A stretch of DNA of 64,000 nt from Alphaproteobacteria bacterium (GCA_025350465.1 JANXXU010000052.1:1-64000), one strand, 5' to 3'. Shown: positions 1 through 8,657, counted from the first letter of the stretch. The notes: generated from the letters alone by a model not told the origin. Program-made: numbers and translations.

Positions 1-1593
1 ATCCGCTATCGCATCGGCATCAACCTGGGCGACGTCATCGTCGAGGGCGATGACATCTACGGCGAAGGCGTGAACGTCGCTGCGCGCCTGCAGGCCATGG
101 CACCGATCGGCGGTGTCGCCCTGTCGGCTACGGTCCGCGATCACGTCGCCGGCAAGGTGGCGGGCGCGTTCGAGGACCTGGGCGAGCACACGGTCAAGGG
201 CATCCAGCGGCCGGTGCACGTTTTCGTCATGCGCCCCGCGGGCCACGCGGTGGTCGCGGAGCGCAAGGCCGAAGCGCGCCCGCCCGTGTCGATCTGCGTG
301 CTGCCCTTCGCCAACATGAGCGGCGACCCGGAGCAGGAATATTTCTCCGACGGCATCAGCGAAGACATTATTACCGATTTGTCGAAGGTCTCGGCGCTCG
401 CCGTCGTGTCGCGCAACACCGCTTTCACGTTCAAGGGCAAGAACGTCGACATCTCTCAAGTGGCGCGGCAATTGAAAGTCAGCCATGTGCTCGAGGGCAG
501 CGTGCGCAAGTCCGGCAACAAAGTGCGGATCACAGCGCAGCTGATCGACGGCAAGAGCGACGAGCACCTTTGGGCCGAGCGCTGGGACCGCGACCTCACC
601 GATATCTTCGCGCTGCAGGACGAAATCTCCGAGGCGATCGTCAAAGCACTCAAAGTGAAGCTGCTGCCGGAAGAGAAAAAGGCGATCGAGCAGCGCGGTA
701 CGACCAACCTCGAAGCCTTCCAGACCTATCTGATGGGGCGGCAGTATTACCTCACCGGCAACATGACCGACGCGCGCAAGAGCGAGATGGTCATTCGCCT
801 CGCGCGGCGCGCGATCGAACTCGACCCGGACTATGCGCGCGCCTGGGCGCTGGTTGCGGTCGCACAGCGTATGCAAGCCTATTCCGGCACCGACAGCGAT
901 AACGGCATCGCGGCGGCCGAACGCGCGTTGGCGCTCGACCCGACGGTCGTGGACGCACATTCGGTCAAGATCGGCGCGTTGATCTCGGCGCGCGCCTATG
1001 ACGAAGCGCGCGCGGCGATCGACGTGGCGCTGGCGCTCGGTCCCGACTCTTATGAGGTCAACAAAGAGGCCGCTCGCTTGGCGTTCATGCAGCACCGCTT
1101 TCCTGACGCCATTCGCCACTACGAAACGGCGTCGGCTATGGCGGAAGCGGATTTTTCGGCCACAGGCTTGCTGATGAGCTGCTACAGCGCGATCGGCGAC
1201 AAGGCCGGCACGCGCAGCGCCGCTGAGCGAACACTGGCGCGCACCGAAGTCATCGTCGCGCGCGAACCCGACAACGGCTCAGCGCTCAGCATGGGCATCG
1301 GGGCGCTGGCGTATCTCGGGCAAGCGGAACGTGCCAAAGAGTGGTCGCGGCGCGCGTTGCTGCTCGATCCCGATAATCTCAACATGCGCTACAACATCGC
1401 CTGCGCCATGATCCTCGACCTCGGCGAGCTGGAAGCCGGCCTTGACATGTTGGAGCCGGCGATCGCCAAATTCGGCAAAGACCGTCTCGCGCACACCAAG
1501 TCCGACCCCGACTTCGACGCCGTGCGCGATCACCCGCGCTTCAAGGCCATGATTGCCGCCGCCGAAGCGCGGTTGGCGGGGGCAGCCGGATAG
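1..1593 (+). CDS. Class III adenylate/guanylate cyclase with TolB-like and TPR regions (5' partial)
   Basis: The frame is open from base 1, so the start lies outside the window; 530 residues are visible. The first ~75 are the end of a class III nucleotide cyclase catalytic domain (INLGDVIVEGDDIYGEGVNV, then ARLQAMA). Next comes a FlgO/TolB-like domain of about 120 residues (VLPFANMSGDPEQEYFSDGI, VLEGSVRKSGNKVRITAQLI), then tetratricopeptide-like helices (AIELDPDYARAWALVAVAQR, ALALGPDSYEVNKEAARLAF, LLLDPDNLNMRYNIACAMIL). This cyclase-TolB-TPR layout is common in rhizobia-like alphaproteobacteria, where it is thought to sense a signal and make cAMP. The metal-binding half of the catalytic domain is missing from view, so activity cannot be judged. 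Confidence 0.88.
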   Translation: MRYRIGINLGDVIVEGDDIYGEGVNVAARLQAMAPIGGVALSATVRDHVAGKVAGAFEDLGEHTVKGIQRPVHVFVMRPAGHAVVAERKAEARPPVSICVLPFANMSGDPEQEYFSDGISEDIITDLSKVSALAVVSRNTAFTFKGKNVDISQVARQLKVSHVLEGSVRKSGNKVRITAQLIDGKSDEHLWAERWDRDLTDIFALQDEISEAIVKALKVKLLPEEKKAIEQRGTTNLEAFQTYLMGRQYYLTGNMTDARKSEMVIRLARRAIELDPDYARAWALVAVAQRMQAYSGTDSDNGIAAAERALALDPTVVDAHSVKIGALISARAYDEARAAIDVALALGPDSYEVNKEAARLAFMQHRFPDAIRHYETASAMAEADFSATGLLMSCYSAIGDKAGTRSAAERTLARTEVIVAREPDNGSALSMGIGALAYLGQAERAKEWSRRALLLDPDNLNMRYNIACAMILDLGELEAGLDMLEPAIAKFGKDRLAHTKSDPDFDAVRDHPRFKAMIAAAEARLAGAAG

Positions 1594-1650
1594 GCATATG
1601 GTCCGCGCTATGCGGGTGGCGAAATCCGCCGGCGATAAGGGGAGGAAGAC

Positions 1651-2046
1651 ATGAACGTTTCAGGGACGTTGTGCGTATCGGCTTTGGTGCTCGCGATGTT
1701 GGCGGCGACGGCTGGGGGCGCGGTTGCGGCGCCGGGCAGGTCGACCACCGTCATGATCGACGGCAGTGCGAGCGCCGCCATGGCTTGCAGCAGCAAAGGC
1801 GGCATCGTCTCGACATTGGGTGGTCAGACGTGGTGCACCACACCGTCTGGTGCGTGCATGTCGAACAACATCTACTCAGGCGAATCGAGCAGCATCAACA
1901 TCAACGACACGGCGGCCGTCAGAGCGTGCTTCGACGTCTGCGGTTTAGTCTCGACCCAGGGTGGGCAGGGCGTTTGCATCAAGCCCGGCACGATGATGCC
2001 GGATGCATCGTCCTCGGCGCCGCCGGGCCGCGAGCCCAGCAACTGA
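1651..2046 (+). CDS. Small secreted Cys-rich protein with internal repeat, unknown function
   Basis: 131 residues. A strong ribosome site (GGGGAGG) sits 6 bases before the ATG. Residues 1-26 form a Sec signal peptide (hydrophobic core SALVLAMLAATAGGAVA, then APG). The mature part holds two imperfect copies of one motif: GGIVSTLGGQTWCTTPSG and CGLVSTQGGQGVCIKPGT, each with a preceding Cys. This suggests a duplicated disulphide-bonded unit in the periplasm or outside the cell. I do not recognise the family. It stands alone, 57 bases after the cyclase gene and 65 before the flavin oxidase. Confidence 0.7.
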   Translation: MNVSGTLCVSALVLAMLAATAGGAVAAPGRSTTVMIDGSASAAMACSSKGGIVSTLGGQTWCTTPSGACMSNNIYSGESSSININDTAAVRACFDVCGLVSTQGGQGVCIKPGTMMPDASSSAPPGREPSN

Positions 2047-2111
2047 GGCTAACGCAGCCTGACCCATGCAACGCAAACTGACCGCCGCCGCCGAAGCGAG
2101 GCTGGTGTCGC

Positions 2112-3260
2112 GTGAACGCAACAAAGGCATTTGACATCGCCGTCGTCGGGCTTGGCGCCGTCGGCGGTGCCGCGCTGCTGGCGGGGGCGCGCGCCGGAGC
2201 GCGCGTCGTCGGCCTCGATCGCTTCGCGCCGCCGCACGAATTCGGCTCGAGCCACGGCGAAACCCGCATCGTGCGCGCCGCGATCGGCGAGGGTGTCGCG
2301 TACACGCCCTTCGCCCAGCGCTCGTTTGAATTGTGGGACCGGCTGAGCGTCGAGAGCGGCGAGACGCTCGTCACCCGCTGCGGTTTGCTGGTGCTGGGTG
2401 GCGTCCTGCCGCACGCGACGCACGTGCCGCAGGGGTTTTTGGAAACGACGATCGCGGCGGCGCAATCCTTCGCCATCGCGCATGAGATTTTGACGGACGC
2501 GGAAGTGCGCGCGCGGTTTCCGGCCTATGCCCGGTTCGACGGCGAGCGCGCTTATTTCGAGCCGGGCGCCGGCATGGCCGATCCCGAGCGCGTGGTCGCG
2601 GCGCAGCTGGCACGAGCGGCGGCGCTCGGCGCGCGAATCCGGATCAACACGCCGGTCATGTCGATCGCCAAGGACGGCGACGGCGTCATCATCCGTACAC
2701 AGACGGAAACGATCCGCGCGGCCCATGTCGTGCTGGCGGCCGGCGCCTGGGCGCCTGCGTTCCTGCCGCGCGATTATGCGATGCGCCTGACGGTCACACG
2801 GCAGACGCTGCACTGGTTCGCGCCGCCGGCGAATTCATCGGCCTACGAACCAAGCCGCATGCCGGTTTTCATCTGGAACGATCTCTACGGCTTTCCCATC
2901 GCGACGCCGGGCGGCGGCGTCAAGGTCGCCACCGAATCGCTTCAGGCGACGGTGCGTGCGGATGACTATCGCGCAAACGTCACGCGCGAGGAGATCGATC
3001 TCGTCACGCCGCGCGTGCGCGCCGCGTTCCCCGATCTGGGCGCGCATCTTCGCGGCGCGACGTGTCTCTATACGTCGACGCCGGATTTCAATTTCTGGGT
3101 CGGGCCGCATCCGGAGATCGAGCACGTGACCGTCGTATCCGCGTGCTCGGGGCACGGCTTCAAACACGCAGCCGCGTTGGGCGAGGCGGTCGTCGCCAAT
3201 GCGATGGCGATGCCGGCAACCGCGATTCCGGCGTCGTGGAGCGTGGCGCGGCCGGCCTAA
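2112..3260 (+). CDS. FAD-dependent N-methyl amino acid oxidase (SolA/MSOX-like)
   Basis: 382 residues from a GTG start. The N-terminus is a classic FAD-binding beta-alpha-beta fold (VVGLGAVGGAALLAGARAGA, ending with the ribose-binding acidic residue in GLDRF). SSHGETRIVRAA is the conserved stretch after the Rossmann motif of monomeric sarcosine oxidase and N-methyltryptophan oxidase, and CLYTSTPDFNFWVG with ACSGHGFKHAAALGE is the matching C-terminal flavin-linking region. In MSOX-type enzymes a Cys near here is covalently bound to FAD, and CLYT fits. The likely reaction is oxidative demethylation of a secondary amine giving formaldehyde and peroxide. The exact substrate is not readable. The gene ends directly against the convergent VOC gene, with no base between the stop codons. 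Confidence 0.85.
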   Translation: MNATKAFDIAVVGLGAVGGAALLAGARAGARVVGLDRFAPPHEFGSSHGETRIVRAAIGEGVAYTPFAQRSFELWDRLSVESGETLVTRCGLLVLGGVLPHATHVPQGFLETTIAAAQSFAIAHEILTDAEVRARFPAYARFDGERAYFEPGAGMADPERVVAAQLARAAALGARIRINTPVMSIAKDGDGVIIRTQTETIRAAHVVLAAGAWAPAFLPRDYAMRLTVTRQTLHWFAPPANSSAYEPSRMPVFIWNDLYGFPIATPGGGVKVATESLQATVRADDYRANVTREEIDLVTPRVRAAFPDLGAHLRGATCLYTSTPDFNFWVGPHPEIEHVTVVSACSGHGFKHAAALGEAVVANAMAMPATAIPASWSVARPA

Positions 3261-3719
3261 TCAAACGTCGGGCGGCGGCGAGCGAAATTCCCCAGACACC
3301 GGACTCATGAGACCGACCGCGATGCCGTCCGGATCTTCGACGATGGCGTATCGCGCGCCCCAGAACGCATCGAAGGGCTCTTGCAATCCGACATAACCGG
3401 CTGCTTTCAATTCGCCGTAGAGTTCGTCGACGCGGCCGCGCGACGGCACGCCGAAGCCGAGAACCACGCGGCCGCCGAGTTTGTCGCGGCCCTTCCATCC
3501 GGCGTTCCATTTTTGCGCAAAGGCGGTGCTGTCGATGTCGAAATCCAGGGCCTCGGCGTCCGCCGCAGACGTCCCGCTCGCATGATGAAGGCCGGTGTTT
3601 GTTTTCCAGATGCGTTCCTCAGGGATGTCGATCCCCAAGCGGCGATAGAAGGCGACCGATGCCGCCGGATTGCTGCTGACAATATTCAACTGATCGAATC
3701 TGGGTCTCGTGCCGGTCAT
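3261..3719 (-). CDS. VOC (glyoxalase/bleomycin resistance) family protein
   Basis: 152 residues. The ATG has an AGGAG ribosome site 7 bases upstream. One VOC module can be seen: the opening FDQLNIVSSNPAASVAFYRR and the closing YAIVEDPDGIAVGLMSPV, with paired beta-alpha-beta-beta-beta units between. VOC proteins are metal-dependent enzymes or binding proteins, and the reaction cannot be named. The start lies 2 bases after the alpha-L-fucosidase stop, so the two genes are almost certainly one minus-strand transcript. A longer reading extends upstream into the fucosidase gene but has no ribosome site and is not credible. Confidence 0.8.
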   Translation of the reverse strand: MTGTRPRFDQLNIVSSNPAASVAFYRRLGIDIPEERIWKTNTGLHHASGTSAADAEALDFDIDSTAFAQKWNAGWKGRDKLGGRVVLGFGVPSRGRVDELYGELKAAGYVGLQEPFDAFWGARYAIVEDPDGIAVGLMSPVSGEFRSPPPDV

Positions 3720-3721
3720 CG

Positions 3722-4888
3722 CTATTCTCCTTGCGAATGGATGTTTCTTCGCGTGGCGCCGAGCGTCTTGCCGAGCGCGAGCAGCGGCGCACTTTGCTCG
3801 GGCGGGATCGCGGCGTCGGCCATCGGACCGACGTTGATCAGGAGATTGCCGCCGGCCGAGGTCACCTCGCGGTGGAGGGCGATGAGCGCGGCGGGGCTTA
3901 AGTAGTCCGTGGGTAACTCTTCGCGGTTGTAGCCGAAGGCGAGGCCGAGGCCGCGGCAGGCTTCCCATTTCTTATCCTTGGGGATCGTACCCATGCCGTA
4001 TTCGACGGTGCGGAAATCGCAATGCGGCGGCGGCGGGCTTTCGAGCGGCCCGGTGCTGGCCGCGATGCGCGCCTTCATTGTTGCATTGAAAGCGGCGCGG
4101 GGGCCCGCGTCGCGCAGATGATTGAAGAAGCCGTCTTCGGCGAACCAGCGATCGTTGACGACGCCGTCGGGGACGGCCGCGTAGTAATCGGCGAAGAGCG
4201 CCGGTACTTGGGCCTTCGACGGCCAGGCGATGTCGTTCCAGAGGACGCTCGGCTTGTAGCGCGCGATCAATTCGCGAAGCTGGGCCGAGGCATAGTCCGT
4301 GTACTGACGCTCCGTCGGCACGCAAGCGAACATGTCGCCGAGATTGGCGATTGGGTTCGAGCGCGCGGTCCAATCGAGGCCACCCGAATAATAGAGACCG
4401 AAACGCATGCCGCGCGCGCGCACGGCCTGCGCCAACTCGCCCACGAAATCGCGGCGGCTGTGCCAGCCGGGGCGCCACGGGTTCTCCACCGCCGTCGGCC
4501 ACAGGCAATAGCCGTCGTGATGCTTGGTCACGAAGACGACGTAGCACGCGCCCGCCGCCTTGAAGAGATCGGCCCAGACGTTCGCATCGAAGGCGCGCGT
4601 GGCGTCGTCGAAGGCCGGGCGAAAGGCCGTGTACGGACGGTCGCCGTAAGCCGTCGCGTGATGGCGCTGGGTGGCGCTGCCCTTCAAACGCAACGCGTTC
4701 TCGTACCATTCCGCATAGGGCAGATAGGCGTTCATGTCGTCGTAGTTTTCGCGCATCAGCACATCGATGGCGCGCCCGCGCGGCGCAAAGGCCGGCACCG
4801 AGAAGATGCCCCAATGGATGAAAATGCCGAAGCCCGCTTGCGCGAACCAATCGGGACAGGGGCGATCCTTGAAGGCGTCGAAGCTCAT
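3722..4888 (-). CDS. Alpha-L-fucosidase-like glycoside hydrolase (GH29)
   Basis: 388 residues from the chosen ATG at 4888; an in-frame ATG at 4966 would add 26. GH29 features: PDWFAQAGFGIFIHWGIFSV near the start, YVVFVTKHHDGYCLWPTAVE, GLYYSGGLDW, and PSVLWNDIAWPS, whose Asp is in the position of the catalytic nucleophile. GGNLLINVGPMADAAIPPEQ is the typical end of the catalytic barrel. GH29 enzymes release alpha-L-fucose from glycans. No signal peptide is seen, which points to a cytoplasmic enzyme acting on imported oligosaccharides, and no C-terminal beta-sandwich follows, so it is short for the family. It leads the pair with the VOC gene. Confidence 0.85.
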   Translation of the reverse strand: MSFDAFKDRPCPDWFAQAGFGIFIHWGIFSVPAFAPRGRAIDVLMRENYDDMNAYLPYAEWYENALRLKGSATQRHHATAYGDRPYTAFRPAFDDATRAFDANVWADLFKAAGACYVVFVTKHHDGYCLWPTAVENPWRPGWHSRRDFVGELAQAVRARGMRFGLYYSGGLDWTARSNPIANLGDMFACVPTERQYTDYASAQLRELIARYKPSVLWNDIAWPSKAQVPALFADYYAAVPDGVVNDRWFAEDGFFNHLRDAGPRAAFNATMKARIAASTGPLESPPPPHCDFRTVEYGMGTIPKDKKWEACRGLGLAFGYNREELPTDYLSPAALIALHREVTSAGGNLLINVGPMADAAIPPEQSAPLLALGKTLGATRRNIHSQGE

Positions 4889-5014
4889 CGCGCGCGACCC
4901 TAGCGTGCGTAAGCCATGGCGCCAAACGTCGAGTTCGCGAGGCAGCTCAACTGAGGTAGAGTTCATGCCGAAGGGGGCGTCGATCGAGGGTGACCGGCGC
5001 GGGGGAGCACGGAC

Positions 5015-5773
5015 ATGGCGGACCTCACGGGCACGGGCGAGAAAAACTATCTGCCGGCGTTTCTGCGCGGCGTCTTTCTGCTCTTCGATCAGGCTGAAGG
5101 GCCGAGCTATTCGGCGCGCGCGGGCATTCGTTTGCTCGTCGTCGTGGTTGTGCTCGAGCTCGTGATCGGTCCGCGCGCGCACATCCTTGAGCTCTTCGAT
5201 TTGCCGCCACCGCCCGCTTGGCTGCGCACCGGCACGCTTCTGCTCGAGGCGCTGGCGGCCGCGAGATTGTGGGCGGATGTGCGTTTCAACGACATCGGAT
5301 TCTCATCGCCGGGCAAATGGACGGCGAGCGAGGTGTTTTACTTTGGCGAGATCGTTGTCGTCGCGAGCGCGGCGTTCATCGCCCTGCGCGGGCGCGAGTT
5401 GGGCCTCTATCCGGGCGATGCGCCGGCGTGGACCGCGGCGGCCTTTCTCGTCGGCCCGCAATTGCTATGGGGCTTCTATCAGGAACTCATCTATCGCGGA
5501 TTGTTGCAGACCGAGTTGACGCGCCGGTGGGGCGGCGTTGCCGGGGTGTTGCTTGCCAATGTCGCTTTCACCTTCGGGCCGTTGCACTTCTATCATCTGG
5601 CGAAGATGCGCCCCGAGACGACGAACGCGACGCTCACTGTCATCGCCGCGACCTTCCTCATGGGCCTCGTGTTCGCTTTCATCTTTCATCGCACGCGCAA
5701 CATTTGGCTCGTCGGCCTGATGCACGGCATCGGCAACGCCTTCATCAATGCGGCGGGCTCCCCCGCAACGTAG
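5015..5773 (+). CDS. CPBP family intramembrane metalloprotease-like protein
   Basis: 252 residues with several hydrophobic helices (LLVVVVVLELVIG, AAFLVGPQLLWGFY, LTVIAATFLMGLVFAFIF). CPBP (CaaX protease/bacteriocin-processing, Rce1-like) motifs are present: QELIYRGLLQ for motif 1, FTFGPLHF for motif 2, and MHGIGNAF for motif 3. Motif 1 is usually EExxxR. Here the first Glu is Gln, which may weaken or change catalysis. Members cut prenylated or membrane proteins, or act in bacteriocin immunity. The ATG has a GGGGGAG ribosome site. The gene is divergent from the fucosidase gene and 62 bases before the enoyl-CoA hydratase gene. Confidence 0.75.
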   Translation: MADLTGTGEKNYLPAFLRGVFLLFDQAEGPSYSARAGIRLLVVVVVLELVIGPRAHILELFDLPPPPAWLRTGTLLLEALAAARLWADVRFNDIGFSSPGKWTASEVFYFGEIVVVASAAFIALRGRELGLYPGDAPAWTAAAFLVGPQLLWGFYQELIYRGLLQTELTRRWGGVAGVLLANVAFTFGPLHFYHLAKMRPETTNATLTVIAATFLMGLVFAFIFHRTRNIWLVGLMHGIGNAFINAAGSPAT

Positions 5774-5835
5774 CGGTTGCTTTGCCGGCGGCGCGACGTA
5801 ACGTCGCCTTATCCACGCAAACGTATGAGGACCTC

Positions 5836-6618
5836 ATGACCACCGAGCCCGTGATTTTGGTCGAGAAGACGGGCGAGCTTGCACTCGTCACGCTGAACCG
5901 GCCGCAGGCGATGAACGCGTTGTCGCGCGAGTTGCGCGCGGCGATCGCGGAGACCTTCGATGCGCTGGAGGCCGACCCGAACGTGCGTGTCGCCATTCTG
6001 ACGGGCGCGGGCAAGGCGTTCTGCGCCGGGCTCGATCTCAAAGAACTCGGGCGCGGCGCCGACACGGTGCAAGGCTCGGTCTCGACGCGCGATCCGGTGA
6101 CGTCGATCGGGCGTTTCTCCGGCCCGGTGATCGGCGCGATCAACGGCGTCGCGGTCACCGGTGGGTTCGAGCTCGCGCTCGCCTGCGACGTCTTGATCTG
6201 CTCGAGCGAGGCGCGCTTTGCCGACACGCACGGGCGCGTCGGGATCCTGCCGGGCTGGGGCCTGTCGCAAAAACTGTCGCGCACGATCGGCATCTACCGC
6301 GCGAAGGAATTGTCGCTCACCGGCAATTTCTTGAGCGCAACGCAAGCCGTCGAATGGGGCCTCGCCAATCGCGTCGTGGCGCCGGGCGAGTTGCTGCCCG
6401 CGTGCCGCAAGCTCGCCGTCGACATGCTCTCGCTCGTGCCGGAGTGCCTCTCGGGTTACAAGCGGCTGATCGATCAGGGCTATGCCGAGAGTTTCGGCGA
6501 CGCGCTGAAGACGGAGCTGAACGTCTCGGCCAACGCCAACAAAACGGTGCGCTCGAGCGAAGTCGAAGCGCGGCGCGAAGCCATCCGCCGCCGCGGCCAA
6601 GCGCAATCGGGGGCTTGA
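5836..6618 (+). CDS. Enoyl-CoA hydratase/isomerase (crotonase family)
   Basis: 260 residues, the usual length. Crotonase signatures: LVTLNRPQAMNALSRELRAA at the start, AILTGAGKAFCAGLDLKELG (first oxyanion-hole strand) and GAINGVAVTGGFELALACDV (second). In FADTHGRVGILPGWGLSQKL the catalytic Glu found in classical enoyl-CoA hydratases is replaced by Gly-Arg-Val, so hydration should not be assumed and an isomerase or another crotonase reaction is possible. The reading frame stays open far upstream, inside the CPBP gene, but the ATG at 5836 is the first start that gives a normal crotonase N-terminus. Confidence 0.85.
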   Translation: MTTEPVILVEKTGELALVTLNRPQAMNALSRELRAAIAETFDALEADPNVRVAILTGAGKAFCAGLDLKELGRGADTVQGSVSTRDPVTSIGRFSGPVIGAINGVAVTGGFELALACDVLICSSEARFADTHGRVGILPGWGLSQKLSRTIGIYRAKELSLTGNFLSATQAVEWGLANRVVAPGELLPACRKLAVDMLSLVPECLSGYKRLIDQGYAESFGDALKTELNVSANANKTVRSSEVEARREAIRRRGQAQSGA

Positions 6619-6636
6619 GGCCAGAACACTCTCTTT

Positions 6637-6802
6637 GTCATCCCGGAGTTAGGCGAGCCCAACTGCGTGAGCAGTTGGCTTTGGCGAGCCTTACATCCGG
6701 GACCCAGCGATCATAGGGCTCAGCGTGTCACTCCTGGGTCCCGGCTCTAAGCGTCGCAACTCCGATTGCGATGCAATCGGGCTCCGCTAAGGCCGGGATG
6801 AC
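6637..6802. repeat. Intergenic repeat family A, copy 1
   Basis: Bounded by inverted ends GTCATCCCGG and CCGGGATGAC. Inside are smaller inverted pieces (CCAACTGC with GCAGTTGG) and the strings GGCGAGCC and CGGCTCTAAGCGTCGCAA. It is about 85-90% identical to copy 2, in the same orientation, 92 bases further on. The structure fits a dispersed palindromic chromosomal repeat without its own gene. Confidence 0.85.
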
Positions 6803-6820
6803 ATCTGTGTTTGCAGGCAG

Positions 6821-6874
6821 TGCCAATCGTGCCGATAGCGACAATAGCGACAATAGCTATCGGCGCTATTGGCG
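6821..6874. repeat. Short palindrome family B (CCAATAG/CGACAATAG), copy 1
   Basis: Built from the units TGCCAAT, GCCGATAG, CGACAATAG (twice), CTATCGGC and CTATTGGC. GCCGATAG and CTATCGGC can pair. It lies between the two copies of family A. Related copies are at 8671 and 11759. Confidence 0.75.
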
Positions 6875-6894
6875 TTGAGAAAAACACTGCACGT

Positions 6895-7059
6895 GTCATC
6901 CCGGAGTTAGGCGAGCCCAACTGCGTGAGCAGTCGGTTTTGGCGAGCCTTACATCCGGGAGCCAGGGATCGTAGCGCTCAGTGCTGTCGCTCCTGGGTCC
7001 CGGCTCTAAGCGTCGCAAGCGGATCGCAAGCGATCCGGCTCCGCTAAGGCCGGGATGAC
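6895..7059. repeat. Intergenic repeat family A, copy 2
   Basis: Same ends as copy 1 (GTCATCCCGG and CCGGGATGAC) and nearly the same interior. The main difference is in the part before CCGCTAAGGCC, where a small inverted stem has changed on both sides, suggesting the RNA or cruciform stem is conserved rather than the bases. Confidence 0.85.
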
Positions 7060-7082
7060 ATCGGAGTCTTGTCGCGCGCGCG

Positions 7083-7733
7083 TTAGCGGCTAAGCGGGGT
7101 CAGGTTGGCGGCGACTTGGCCGTTGCTGCCTTTGATCTGCGCCGCCTGGACCATGAGATAGCTCGTGAGGGCGCGCAGGTCGGCGTGGTTTGCCGATAGT
7201 CTGCGGGCAAAGTCCTCGCGCTCGTGGATGGAGACCCACATGCCGGCGATCTGCACGTCGATGATCTTGAATTGCCCGCCGGCGCGCGAGAGGCGAAGCC
7301 AAATGAAGACGGGGTCCTGGCCGCGATATTCGGCCGAGGGCCGCGCCTGCGTGATGACCGTCGTGTCGCCTTGGCCCGCATCCATCGACGTCACGACCTT
7401 GAAATCGAAGGCGCGGAAGGTGATGAGCCGCGCTTCATAGATGGCGGTGATGTAGTCGGTGAAGGCGGCGACGTAATTCTCGACGATCTGCGGTTCGAGC
7501 TCGCGCTGATAACCGCCCAGCGCGAAGAGCGCCGTCTTGCGCGCATCCAAGTTCTGCATCACGAGCTGGTGGAGCCGATCGCCGACGCCGCCGTTGTCGT
7601 GCAGAACCGCCGCGGTTTGTTGCAGCAAGCCGCCGGCAAATTGTTCCGCGGCGCGGTCGCCTGCCGCCGCGGCCGATGCGGAACCCGCGCCGAGCAGGAC
7701 CGCGAAGACGAGTGATTTCCAATGGAACTGCAT
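7083..7733 (-). CDS. MlaC/Ttg2D-family periplasmic phospholipid-binding protein
   Basis: 216 residues. The ribosome site GGGGAGG is 8 bases before the ATG. Residues 1-23 are a Sec signal peptide (SLVFAVLLGAGSASAAAAG). The mature part has the MlaC pattern: KTALFALGGYQRELEPQIVE, then a Tyr-rich segment FTDYITAIYEARLITF, and near the end FKIIDVQIAGMWVSIHERED followed by FARRLSANHADLRAL. MlaC proteins carry phospholipids between the outer membrane MlaA complex and the inner membrane MlaFEDB pump. No mla partners are next to this copy. A second MlaC gene lies at 37094, beside mlaA. Confidence 0.85.
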   Translation of the reverse strand: MQFHWKSLVFAVLLGAGSASAAAAGDRAAEQFAGGLLQQTAAVLHDNGGVGDRLHQLVMQNLDARKTALFALGGYQRELEPQIVENYVAAFTDYITAIYEARLITFRAFDFKVVTSMDAGQGDTTVITQARPSAEYRGQDPVFIWLRLSRAGGQFKIIDVQIAGMWVSIHEREDFARRLSANHADLRALTSYLMVQAAQIKGSNGQVAANLTPLSR

Positions 7734-7981
7734 GGTCTAACCTCCCCAAGAACACAGAGCTTCTTAAACGCCCGTCTTCCTCGGAAGGTCACCCGCGAAC
7801 TGCTGTTCTTCTTTGCGACGCTGATTCGCGCTTCAGAGTCTAAGAAGCGATTTGAGTTGCTCCTAGGTAGATCGGCAACGCATGGGATTTCGAGTCGCCG
7901 CCTGAATCAAATTTGCAACAACGCCCGGCGGCACGGGCGCATCGTCGTCTTCGATCAGGGGTGCGGCCCCGAGAGAGGGCG

Positions 7982-8209
7982 CTAGGCCGCCTTGTCCGTC
8001 GCCACTTCGACCGCAACAGGCTCGGTCAAAATCGGGCGCGGCGCGGCGAGCGGTCCGACGACTTGCTGCGACGCCCGGCAGTGCGCAAGCAGACGGTCGA
8101 TCAGGATTTCCTTCTTGGTATAGCAGCCCATGCCTGAGAGCGGATCGTTCTCGACGCCGTCGATGATCGCGCGGATGGACTCTTTCGTCACGGTGGTAGG
8201 GGCTGCCAT
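7982..8209 (-). CDS. Small protein of unknown function (75 aa)
   Basis: The ATG at 8209 has a good AAGGAG ribosome site 7 bases upstream, which decides the start against a longer reading to 8335. The sequence begins TVTKESIRAIIDGVENDPLS and contains GCYTKKEILIDRLLAHCRAS, a likely helical core, then a Pro/Val/Ala-rich tail. There is no signal peptide or membrane segment. I do not recognise the family. Nothing around it gives a function. Confidence 0.55.
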   Translation of the reverse strand: MAAPTTVTKESIRAIIDGVENDPLSGMGCYTKKEILIDRLLAHCRASQQVVGPLAAPRPILTEPVAVEVATDKAA

Positions 8210-8543
8210 TCGATCACTCCTTGCGGGTGGGATTTGTCCAAACATGCGATGCGCGGCCGATCTTGCCATCGCTCCACTTGCGGCCAAAGGCAGTGCGAGC
8301 CAGGAAAGCAAATGCGGAAGCAGATCCTTGCGCATGACTCAACCTGATGCCCGTGCACGGCCCCGTGCCACCGCCCTTTTTGGCGATGCGCGATTAAAGG
8401 GCATCGCTGAACGCGGGTCCAGACCGGGGTCGCGGTAAAATATGGTTAGGGGGGCAAGCGTGCGCGCCTTAAGGCGCCTCTATTGCGTCGGGGGGCTGCC
8501 CAGCGCCGATCGTGCCAATAGTGCCAAAACGCTGCCTTTATTT

Positions 8544-8657
8544 GTCATTCCCGCGGAGGCGGGAATCCAGCAACGAAATTGCACCGGACGTCTTTGCAGA
8601 TTCGGCAAGAAAGAGTCTTCCTTAGATGGACTGGATTCCCGCCTCCGCGGGAATGAC
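8544..8657. repeat. Intergenic repeat family C (GTCATTCCCGC), copy 1
   Basis: Inverted ends GTCATTCCCGC and GCGGGAATGAC, each followed by a second inverted layer (GGAGGCGGGAATCCAG with CTGGATTCCCGCCTCC). The core contains AAGAGTCTTCCTTAGA. A second copy in the opposite orientation is at 14859. Confidence 0.85.

Larger units (their letters stand above)
6619..7082. other. 464-bp gene-free region made of repeats
   Basis: Between the enoyl-CoA hydratase gene and the convergent MlaC-like gene. It contains two direct copies of a ~165-bp repeat and one short palindrome between them, listed separately. I see no coding potential. Confidence 0.8.

Noticed and set aside
5218-5835. In-frame upstream extension of the enoyl-CoA hydratase gene
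   Set aside because: It lies over the CPBP gene in another frame; the normal crotonase start is at 5836.
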